Assembly (NCBI GenBank): GCA_002355935.1
Contig: AP017895.1
Location: forward strand, 620,001 to 684,000
Direction: 5' to 3'
Length of the DNA: 64,000 nt
From: Rothia aeria
GTDB taxonomy: Bacteria > Actinomycetota > Actinomycetes > Actinomycetales > Micrococcaceae
The first letter of the stretch is position 1. Every line of letters starts with the position of its first letter. This document shows, one piece after another, positions 57,220 through 64,000 of the stretch. The notes under the pieces were generated by a model, which had not been told where the DNA came from, searched no databases, and saw nothing but the letters and a program-made list of their open reading frames with translations. The translations under genes were made by a program, and so were the position numbers.

Positions 57220-58697
57220 ATGGCTGAACATACTTTCGGATTCCGCACCCGCGCCCTGCACGCGGGCGGCACCCCGGACGCTGAACACGGCGCCCGCGCG
57301 GTTCCTATCTATCAGACCACCTCGTTCGTTTTCAAAGACACCGACGATGCGGCCAATCTCTTCTCACTGCAGAAGTACGGCAACGTCTACTCGCGCCTAT
57401 CGAACCCGACCGTTGCCGCGCTGGAGGAGCGCATCGCATCCCTAGAGGGCGGTATTGGGGCGGTGGCGACCGCATCCGGCATGGCCGCCGAGTTCATCAC
57501 CTTCGCCGCGCTCTGCCAGGCGGGCGACCATATTGTGGCATCTTCCCAGCTGTACGGCGGAACAGTCACCCAGCTGGATGTCTCCCTGCGCCGGTTCGGC
57601 ATCGAAACAACCTTCGTGGAAGGCACCGACCCCGCAGATTACAAGGCGGCGCTGACCGAGAACACCAAGGCAATCTACACGGAGGTTGTCGCCAACCCCT
57701 CCGGCGAGATCGCAGACCTTGAAGGGCTCGCCGCTGTAGCCCATGAGGCGGGAGTCCCCTCGTTGTGGATGCCACGATCTCAACCCCGTACCTGATTCGC
57801 CCGCTGGAACACGGGGCTGACATTGTGATTCACTCCGCCACCAAATTCCTGGGCGGGCACGGAACCACCCTCGGCGGCGTGGTTGTTGAGAGCGGACGGT
57901 TCAATTGGGCGAACGGCAACTTCCCGCTCATGACCGAGCCGGTGCCTTCGTACAATAACGTCTCGTGGTGGGGGAACTTCGGCGAATACGGGTTCCTCAC
58001 AAAACTGCGCTCCGAGCAGCTGCGCGACTTCGGTCCCGCACTCTCACCGCAGTCGGCATTCAACCTGCTTCAGGGCGTCGAAACCCTGCCGCAGCGCATG
58101 GATGCGCACCTCGCCAACGCGAAAAAGGTCGTGGACTGGCTGGTTGAGGATGCGCGCATCGCCTACGTGAACTACGCAGGCTTGCCGGGGCATGCGCACC
58201 ACGAACGCGCGAAAAAACTGTTGCCGCTGGGCGTTGGGTCTGTATTCTCCTTCGGGGTGAAGGGCACCGAGAAGGCGAGCGGCCGCGTGGTTGGCGGCGA
58301 GTTCATTAGCGCGCTCGTGCTGGCATCGCATCTGGCGAATATTGGCGACTCGCGCACCCTGGTGCTGCATCCGGGTTCGACCACGCATCAGCAGCTTTCC
58401 AGCGAGCAGCTTGCTGCTGCGGGCGTGGGCGAAGACCTGATCCGTATTTCGGTTGGGCTTGAGGATGTTGAAGACATTATCTGGGACCTTGACCAGGCAC
58501 TCACCCACGCGACTGGCCTGAACCACGCGGGTGAGCGTGTGGGTGAATCCAGTGCCGATAAGCTCGTTGCGGCGCAAGAGGCTCTCGCCGCCGAAGAGGC
58601 TGACCCGCAGCAGGGCGCCGCCTGCGCACTGCCGAAGAGCACCGCAGCTTCGGGCGCCTCAGAGTCCAAGGATGCACCCGCGAAGGAGGGCAACTAA
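57220..58697 (+). CDS. metY: O-acetylhomoserine aminocarboxypropyltransferase
   Basis: PLP enzyme making homocysteine from O-acetylhomoserine and sulfide. FGFRTRALHAGGTPDAEHGARAVPIYQTTSFVF is the typical start; SRLSNPTVAALEERIASLEGG follows, and the PLP lysine is in IHSATKFLGGHGTTLGG. The frame breaks in 57756-57759; one extra C restores AGVPLVVDATISTPYLIRPL. About 492 residues, with a C-terminal Ala/Ser-rich extension. The stop overlaps the next start by one base. Confidence 0.93.
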
Positions 58698-59200
58698 TGA
58701 CTGAGAAACGTACCTGGGTAGGCCCGAGCGCCCCCGAGCGGCTGAACATTCTGCGCAATACCCGCACTATCGCGATTGTGGGGATGAGCGATAAGATTTC
58801 GCGCGCCTCAAACTTTGTGGCAACTTACCTGCTGTCTTCGTCGCCGTATACGGTGTATTTTGTGAACCCGATTCTTGCGGCGAAAGGTAAGACCGTGCTG
58901 GGGCAGCCGGTGTACGCCTCGCTTCAGGATCTACCAGAAGTGCCCGATCTCGTCGAGATTTTCCGCCGCAATGAAGACCTCCCGGGTGTGGTTCAGGAGG
59001 CGGTTGATCTGGGCGCGAAGACCGTGTGGATGCAGCTGGGCTCGTGGAATGAGGAAGCTGCCGCTATCGGTGAGGCAGCTGGGCTGAACGTGGTTATGGA
59101 CCGATGCGTGAAGATCGAGCACGCACGCTTCCATGGTGGACTTCACCTTGCGGGCTTCAATACTGGTGTGATTTCCTCGAAACGCCAAGTCACGGCGTAA
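58697..59200 (+). CDS. CoA-binding domain protein (YccU-like)
   Basis: 167 residues with a Rossmann fold: RTIAIVGMSDKISRASNFVATYLL, VYFVNPILAAKGKTVLGQPVY, KTVWMQLGSWNEEAAAIGE and VVMDRCVKIEHARF. Members bind CoA but have no settled function. It is co-transcribed with metY (1-nt overlap), a common pairing that hints at a link to sulfur or acetyl metabolism. Confidence 0.88.
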   Translation: MTEKRTWVGPSAPERLNILRNTRTIAIVGMSDKISRASNFVATYLLSSSPYTVYFVNPILAAKGKTVLGQPVYASLQDLPEVPDLVEIFRRNEDLPGVVQEAVDLGAKTVWMQLGSWNEEAAAIGEAAGLNVVMDRCVKIEHARFHGGLHLAGFNTGVISSKRQVTA

Positions 59201-59230
59201 CTCGGCGACTGTCACAGGCCTAATCTTCAC

Positions 59231-59275
59231 AGCGGCGGCTGTTTGGGAGTAATAAGCTTCCGAACGGCCGCCGCT
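59231..59275 (+). terminator. Hairpin after the CoA-binding gene
   Basis: Arms agcggcggctgtttggga and ttccgaacggccgccgct pair over most of their length around a 9-nt loop. No T tract. Confidence 0.65.
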
Positions 59276-59352
59276 CTCGTGTGATAAGGTGCGCATCTTC
59301 CTGCCCTACAGAAATGGGGGCGGTATGTTCCGCATCTGGGGTGCTTGGCTGG

Positions 59353-59533
59353 TCATCATCACAACATCTTCACAGCATCATTACAAAAAGTTGTGATGAT
59401 ACTGGGATGACCGAACAGCCGCAAAAACCTTGAAATATCAGGGGTTTTGTCTTTTAAGAGGCAGCGAAAACAAGCGTCATAACAACATCTTCACAAAAAG
59501 TTGTGATGATATTGAGAAGATATTGTGATGATG
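59353..59533. repeat. Cluster of atcatcacaa repeats
   Basis: The decamer ttgtgatgat occurs at 59391-59400, 59501-59510 and 59523-59532, and inverted at 59355-59364. The first two form an 11-bp inverted repeat (59355-59365 / 59390-59400). The phrase caacatcttcaca followed by caaaaagttgtgatgat occurs twice (about 59362-59400 and 59484-59510). It lies in a 650-base region (59201-59852) without a gene I can support; a terminator-like hairpin at 59727-59767 closes that region. Confidence 0.7.
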
Positions 59534-59726
59534 CTGTCCCTCTGCCAGCGGAAGAAGGCTGGATAGGTCAGGAGGGCAGAAAATAGGGCTGGTTGGGGTG
59601 TTTTAGTACGGTCGTATCGCTGCCGCAGCGGAGCCTATCCTTAGAAAATGGTGGGCATACGGGGTATGCTAATACGAGTACCTTGCGGCTAAAGGATTTC
59701 GCGGCGGTCGCAGGGTACTTCTGTGG

Positions 59727-59767
59727 CGGCGGGGCGTTTGGCACACATGAACACCCCGCCGTCTTTT
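59727..59767 (+). terminator. Hairpin with T tract in the intergenic region
   Basis: cggcggggcgtt / aacaccccgccg (one mismatch) with an 11-nt loop, then tctttt. No clear upstream gene, which hints at a short untranslated transcript from the repeat cluster. Confidence 0.6.
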
Positions 59768-59852
59768 AGTTTTCGGGGCTTAATATGACGGTGTGCCTCT
59801 TCACGGCGTAAAGGTTTACGGTTTACCGCCGGGGCTTTGAGCGGATCGGTGG

Positions 59853-60656
59853 CTAGTCGCCGCGTTGTTCCCGTTCACGGTGCAGCTGCTCGCGGTACGC
59901 CTGAATCTGGTCCTCTGTAATCACATCCAGCTGGTTTGTGAGCGGCGTGCCCGGCGCCCAGCCTTCGTTCTCAAGATGTTCGTGGTCGCGGCGGAATACA
60001 TCCAGCAGGCGCGGGCGCTGAACCTTCAGCGTGGTAGGCATCGGCAGCCGCCAGTCGCGCCACCGCGCCACAATCCCCAACACCGTGCAGGTGAGCACAG
60101 ACACTGCGACCGCCACGTTAGGGCGTTCCAGTATCTTGAAACAGATCGCGGTCTCGGCGGCACCCACGAACGCCACCGTGGCGTAGAGCGAGTTCCCGCC
60201 GAAGATCGCCGGGATGCGGTTGACCATAATGTCACGGATCACCCCGCCGCCAACCGCCGTGGTCACACCCAGCGCAATAGCCGGGAGCCAGTGCAGCCCC
60301 AGGGTAAGGGACTTGATGGTGCCGGTAGCCGCCCAGCAGCCCATGCCCAGAAAGTCCACGACCACTAGGGCGCGGGTGGCCCAGTTCGAGCTCAGATCCA
60401 GCACATACGCCAAAGCCGCCGAGGTGATGGCACCCACCCAGTACCAGCCGTCGGTGAGCGCTATCGGAAGCCCCGCGTTCAGCAGCACGTCACGGATCAT
60501 GCCGCCGCCCATGCTGCAGACGACCGCCAGCAGCAAGAAGCCGACCATGTCAAACCGCAGGGCGCGCGCCACCGCGCCGCCGAGCAGGCCGTTGGCCACC
60601 ACGGCTGCAATATCTACGACGCGGAACAGCGTCTCGGGCTCGATGGTGCTGAGCAC
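59853..60656 (-). CDS. TRIC-type cation channel (UPF0126) family protein
   Basis: About 267 residues with seven membrane helices and two repeated glycine-rich motifs, VVCSMGGGMIRDVLL and VTTAVGGGVIRDIMV, the hallmark of prokaryotic TRIC channels. It should pass K+ or other cations. The C-terminal 70 residues are cytosolic and charged. GTG 60656 follows gaaaggag; an upstream ATG at 60737 would add an unlikely leader. Confidence 0.9.
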   Translation of the reverse strand: MLSTIEPETLFRVVDIAAVVANGLLGGAVARALRFDMVGFLLLAVVCSMGGGMIRDVLLNAGLPIALTDGWYWVGAITSAALAYVLDLSSNWATRALVVVDFLGMGCWAATGTIKSLTLGLHWLPAIALGVTTAVGGGVIRDIMVNRIPAIFGGNSLYATVAFVGAAETAICFKILERPNVAVAVSVLTCTVLGIVARWRDWRLPMPTTLKVQRPRLLDVFRRDHEHLENEGWAPGTPLTNQLDVITEDQIQAYREQLHREREQRGD

Positions 60657-60864
60657 GGTCTGACTCCTTTCGGGGTGAGGTACGGGGAATAATATAGGTC
60701 GCATAAGGACGGATACGGCCCGCAGTTTTAGGCGCAACGTCTGCTATCTTACCGCGTGTGCTGCCGCTACGATACCCGCAGGTTTGTGGCGTGCCGCATA
60801 CACCAGAGCCGTGCGAGACAATGGAAGAAAGTAAACGCAGGTTGAAAGTGCTGAGAGGAACGCA

Positions 60865-61482
60865 ATGGCGGTTTCACGTGAGCAGGTTTTTGAGGTTCTT
60901 CAGCGGGTGCATCAGGCACTAGAGCATGGTCTGCCTGGCTGGTCGGTGCGCCCAAATATTACGGGAACCGGCGCGGTGGGACTGTATCTTGACGGCCCCG
61001 AGCTGCCGCTGATGGGCGTGAATCTGGCGGGCGAGCCCGTGGCACGGCATCTGTGCGGGACGGTTCAGAGTGCCGATCGTGGGCTTCCCGGCGAGCTGGA
61101 TCAGGTGCGGTATCAGTACATTTTGGGCGTGAGCGTGACCGAGCGTGACGAGGAATATCCCGAATTGACCGACCTGCCCAAGACGGGGGAGCCCAGCTGG
61201 GTTGATGCTCTGCGGGTGTTGGAACGGCAAGTCATCGCAGAAGCCCGGGACGAGTTTTTCATCAGCCGCGGCGGGTATGTGCCTGGTCGTCGGGCTTTGG
61301 GGAAACGCCGGGTGGCGCTGCGGCGCGAGTTCTTCCCCGGCAAACCCTGGCTGGGCTTGGGCACGATTGACTGGTGCGCGGGTGTGCGGTCCACTCCTGT
61401 CTACGCCGGTGAGCTGGATGCGCTCGCCACCGCCGCGGTTCGCCTCGCCTCCACCTGGGATGCGGCGCTCCGGTCGGCCTAA
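60865..61482 (+). CDS. Conserved protein of unknown function
   Basis: 205 residues (MAVSREQVFEVLQRVHQALE...). Mixed alpha/beta, no membrane segment or metal motif. Ends in an Ala-rich helix. ATG 60865 follows gagagga. It is divergent from the TRIC gene. The even composition and good start support coding; I do not know its role. Confidence 0.7.
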   Translation: MAVSREQVFEVLQRVHQALEHGLPGWSVRPNITGTGAVGLYLDGPELPLMGVNLAGEPVARHLCGTVQSADRGLPGELDQVRYQYILGVSVTERDEEYPELTDLPKTGEPSWVDALRVLERQVIAEARDEFFISRGGYVPGRRALGKRRVALRREFFPGKPWLGLGTIDWCAGVRSTPVYAGELDALATAAVRLASTWDAALRSA

Positions 61483-61721
61483 AATGCACCTGACAAGAGG
61501 TTTTATACGTGACATGCTCACGTTATACATAAGATTCACGAATTAGGCATATTGCCCACAGAGGGCAGCGGGCGAGTCTTCCGCACTCAACGCCCACAGT
61601 TTTCACCTGTGTGGATAACCGATAACCCCTAAAGCGCTCTTAGTCCCTTCCCGTTCTGCGGCGTGTGCTAGTTTCTAAAACACATACTTCGCGAGGGTCA
61701 CATATCCTACGCCCGCGCACT

Positions 61722-61784
61722 AAAAGGCTCTTCTCCCATTAGCTTGCGTCAAAGACGCCGGTTGGTTCGGGAGAAGAGCCTTTT
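61722..61784. terminator. Two-level bidirectional terminator
   Basis: Outer arms of 16 bases, aaaaggctcttctccc / gggagaagagcctttt, hold an inner gcgtc-aaa-gacgc hairpin. It ends the ahpC-ahpD operon on one side and the 60865 gene on the other. The 61483-61828 gap has no gene otherwise. Confidence 0.88.
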
Positions 61785-61828
61785 AGACGAGATATCTGCG
61801 CTGTGAGGCCTGTGGGGGACCTGTGTGC

Positions 61829-62359
61829 TTAGCCCAGCGCTTCAGCCAGCTGGATACCCTGCGCCACGCCGCCCAAGGTTGCCGCAATGCGGATCAGGTC
61901 ATTAACCTGCTCCTTGGAGGCGCCCTCCTCGCGGATGGTGTGCTCGTGGGCAGCCACGCAGTGCGAACAACCGTTCACGGCAGAAACTGCGAGCGCCAGC
62001 ATCTCAAAGTCGAGCTTGTCGATACCGCCATTTTTACCGATGATCTGCATGCGCAGGTTTGCGCGCTGATCGTCGTAGGCGCCGTCGAGGAAGCCACGGG
62101 TGCGGTAGAAGATGTTGTTCATCCCCATGATGGTTGCCGCGCCGAGTGCCGCATCGAAGGCGGTGTCGCTCAGGTGCTCTTTCGCTTCTGCTGCGATCTC
62201 AACGATAACGGAATCAACCTTGGTTGCCGCCGCGGTGGCCAGGATTGCGCCCCAGAGCTGCTGCTCGGTGAGCGAGGTGATGCGCGGCAGCGAAGACAGG
62301 TTCAGGTTCATGTCCTTCGCGTAGGAAGGCAGCGCGTTACGCAGGTTCTCGATGCTCAT
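61829..62359 (-). CDS. ahpD: Alkyl hydroperoxide reductase AhpD
   Basis: 176 residues. The active-site CSHC (C131, C134) with H138 and the preceding acidic helix match mycobacterial AhpD, which recycles AhpC through lipoamide. Starts MSIENLRNALPSYAKDMNLN. ATG 62359 overlaps the ahpC stop by one base (taATG), so the pair is translationally coupled. Confidence 0.96.
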   Translation of the reverse strand: MSIENLRNALPSYAKDMNLNLSSLPRITSLTEQQLWGAILATAAATKVDSVIVEIAAEAKEHLSDTAFDAALGAATIMGMNNIFYRTRGFLDGAYDDQRANLRMQIIGKNGGIDKLDFEMLALAVSAVNGCSHCVAAHEHTIREEGASKEQVNDLIRIAATLGGVAQGIQLAEALG

Positions 62360-62940
62360 TACTTCATCTCCTTGAAGGCGTCGATGGTTTCTGCACCCTT
62401 CTTCCAGTTGCAGGCGCACAGTTCGTCGGACTGGAGCGCATCCAGCTGGCGGAGCACTTCGTCGGTGTTGCGGCCGACGGAATCTGCGGTAATGGACACC
62501 GACTGGATGGTGTTGTGCGGGTCGATGATGAAGGTTGCGCGGTCTGCCACGCCGTCCTTGTTGAGGATGCCCAGGGCGCTGGTGAGCTCGCGCTTGAGGT
62601 CGGATGCCATGACGATGGGCAGATCTACGAGCTCTTCGTGGGAGCGGCGCCATGCGTAGTGGGTGTATTCGTTATCCACGGATACGCCGATAACCTGGCA
62701 GTCGCGTGCCTCGAATTCGTCGGCGAGCTTGCCGAATGCGGCGATTTCGGTGGGGCAGACGAAGGTGAAGTCCTTGGGCCAGAAGAATACGACGCGCCAG
62801 GTGTCTTCGTCCAGACCCTCGGAGGAAACGGTGGTGAAGTAATCTTCGGGCTTGTTTGCCTCAATCTCGGCGAGCTTGCCGGGAACAACGCCGGTCAGCT
62901 CGTAAGCGGGGAACTGGTCGCCAATGGATAGTACAGCCAT
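62359..62940 (-). CDS. ahpC: Alkyl hydroperoxide reductase AhpC (peroxiredoxin)
   Basis: 193 residues. Peroxidatic C62 lies in DFTFVCPTEI and the resolving cysteines are C175 and C177 in DELCACNWKKG, the mycobacterial-type arrangement that works with AhpD. It reduces peroxides and peroxynitrite. The gene heads the ahpC-ahpD operon; an inverted repeat lies upstream at 63042-63060. Confidence 0.96.
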   Translation of the reverse strand: MAVLSIGDQFPAYELTGVVPGKLAEIEANKPEDYFTTVSSEGLDEDTWRVVFFWPKDFTFVCPTEIAAFGKLADEFEARDCQVIGVSVDNEYTHYAWRRSHEELVDLPIVMASDLKRELTSALGILNKDGVADRATFIIDPHNTIQSVSITADSVGRNTDEVLRQLDALQSDELCACNWKKGAETIDAFKEMK

Positions 62941-63041
62941 TTATGCCCTTTCAGGTTGTGGTGTGAAGCTCCCGAACGATAGTGTGCGGTCTTTCGGAAA
63001 CTGTATTTTTGGTGCCCTCGAAGGGGAAGTAACTCCATATT

Positions 63042-63060
63042 ATTATGAGTAATTCATAAT
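63042..63060. promoter_or_regulatory. Inverted repeat upstream of ahpC
   Basis: attatga-gtaat-tcataat, about 100 bases before the ahpC start and 65 before the GNAT gene. It could be a redox-regulator site (OxyR or similar), but the match to any consensus is not convincing. Confidence 0.35.
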
Positions 63061-63126
63061 TACAAGGTGGCAAGGGCCTCTGAGTATGTGTTTTGTATCA
63101 CTCTATGGTGTGTGTATACTCGTGCC

Positions 63127-63710
63127 ATGAAAATTCCTGAACTCATCACCGAAAAATTCACCCTCAGGCCCCTGCGTGAAGCTGACCTCGACGAACTGGT
63201 GCAGATCTGCACCGACCCCGAAACCGTGCGCTGGACCACCGTCCCCTGAACTACACGCGCGACGACGCGCAAACCTTCCTCACCTTCACCCAGCGCGCCG
63301 CAGCCGCCGGGCGTGAACTCACCTGGGCCATTGATGACAGCGGGGTGCTCGCAGGGGCTATCTCCCTGCGCCTGCCCGAAGGCTCCGCAAACGCGCCCGG
63401 AACATATGCAGACTTAGGGTTTTATACGGCTGCCCAGATGCGCGGGCGCGGCATTATGACCGATGCGGTACGCACCGTCCTCGGCTTCAGCTTCGACCCG
63501 CTCGGGCTGGGACTAGACACTATCGGATGGGCGGCACTGGTGGGAAACGCAGCATCCGAACGGGTGGCGGTAAAAGCCGGGTTTACGAATATTACCGACG
63601 AAACCAGCACCAGCGCGGCCCGCCCCGATAAGTACGGCAACCGGAAGGCTGTCGCCGTGCGGCAAGCAACCATGACCCGCGCCCAATTCGCCGAAATCTG
63701 GCGTGATTAG
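63127..63710 (+). CDS. GNAT acetyltransferase, RimJ/RimL type
   Basis: About 194 residues after adding one C in 63243-63246, which joins DPETVRWTTVP to LNYTRDDAQTFLTF. The start ITEKFTLRPLREADLDELVQ is the RimJ/RimL opening; the acetyl-CoA loop is MRGRGIMTDAVRTVLGF and NAASERVAVKAGFTN closes the fold. Substrate unknown (perhaps a ribosomal protein or an antibiotic). ATG 63127. Confidence 0.88.
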
Positions 63711-63759
63711 GCGTTGGGTGTACGTATCCTGGCCTCTCTCGCCGTTTCCGCCGCGTAAA

Positions 63760-63817
63760 AAGGCTCTTTATGTGAATAAAGCGGAGTTTCTAATGCTTTA
63801 TTCACATAAAGAGCCTT
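63760..63817. terminator. Perfect 23-bp stem-loop between convergent genes
   Basis: Arms aaggctctttatgtgaataa... and its exact complement (63760-63782, 63795-63817) with a 12-nt loop. The aaggctctt end is shared with the 61722 terminator. It serves the GNAT gene and the convergent gene at the window edge. Confidence 0.88.
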
Positions 63818-63821
63818 CTTA

Positions 63822-64000
63822 TCATTGTCTACTTTCAGCAGGGCGGCGTAGGAGCACCGCCCACAGCACAACCAACACCACGAGCGCCAATGCTGGAATT
63901 GAGGTCACAAACATAACCGGCTGCTCATCCGCCGCCCGCAGAAGCAGGGTATGCGCATCCATCCCCGGATACCTGCCGGTAAATGGGTAAAAATCGACAC
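63822..64000 (-). CDS. C-terminal part of a membrane protein
   Basis: The frame runs off the window edge and ends at 63822. The visible 58 residues, ...PFTGRYPGMDAHTLLLRAAD..., include a single terminal helix (IPALALVVLVVLWAVLL) followed by basic residues RRPAESRQ, as in a tail-anchored or C-terminally anchored surface protein. Too little is seen to name it. Confidence 0.5.
   Translation of the reverse strand, partial: VDFYPFTGRYPGMDAHTLLLRAADEQPVMFVTSIPALALVVLVVLWAVLLRRPAESRQ

Noticed and set aside
59670-59745. A 19-residue minus-strand ORF (MCAKRPAATEVPCD...)
   Set aside because: It overlaps a terminator-like hairpin and has no start signal or family.

Overview
The window looks like a chromosomal segment of an oral or upper-airway actinobacterium of the family Micrococcaceae, most likely Rothia (R. 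dentocariosa-like). The grounds are G+C-rich genes with frequent GTG/TTG starts, an Lsr2 nucleoid protein, ClpC, DisA, an ftsH-folE-folP-folB-folK folate cluster, and a Cas12 effector of the kind I recall from Rothia (type V-U4, c2c9/Cas12n). The assignment rests on gene content and recollection, not on a search.

Layout. 1-6.9 kb: HipA-like tail (uncertain), zincin metalloprotease, tilS, hpt, ftsH, folE. 6.9-12.4 kb: an accessory island inside the folate cluster. It holds a TnpB-like Cas12 effector, a 9-repeat CRISPR array with no cas1/cas2 or other cas genes, a decayed second copy of the folE 3' end, a VbhA/Fic toxin-antitoxin pair, a zeta-toxin remnant and an acetyltransferase. 12.4-18.9 kb: folP, folB, folK, a DUF3180 protein, a DUF2520 dehydrogenase, panC, lysS. 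19-31 kb: lsr2, clpC, a MarR regulator with a quinone-oxidoreductase-like enzyme, mutY, disA and radA. 31-40 kb: a drug-efflux MFS pump and divergent TetR around a 36-bp perfect palindrome, a FUSC transporter, a pyruvyl transferase and glycosyltransferase, a PiT phosphate transporter with its DUF47 partner, a candidate structured small RNA, tRNA-Lys. 41-50.5 kb: small asparaginase and a run of 4-TM membrane proteins with Pro/Gln-rich tails, including an 845-residue Q/S-rich protein. 50.5-64 kb: DedA, RecQ with a C-terminal extension, tadA, tRNA-Ser, an AT-rich patch with immunity-type genes, metY, a CoA-binding protein, a TRIC channel, ahpC-ahpD, GNAT.

A caution for any reader: more than twenty genes carry an apparent frameshift, and in nearly every case the frame is restored by adding one base to a short homopolymer, usually C or G (4-6 nt). 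The errors are all in one direction. This looks like a sequencing or assembly artefact, so I annotate these genes as single CDS spanning the shift and state where it lies.

The most interesting part is the Cas12/CRISPR locus: a miniature single-effector CRISPR system with intact RuvC residues, sitting between two copies of the folE 3' end and having a split, collinear anti-repeat between effector and array that could belong to a guide-scaffold RNA.
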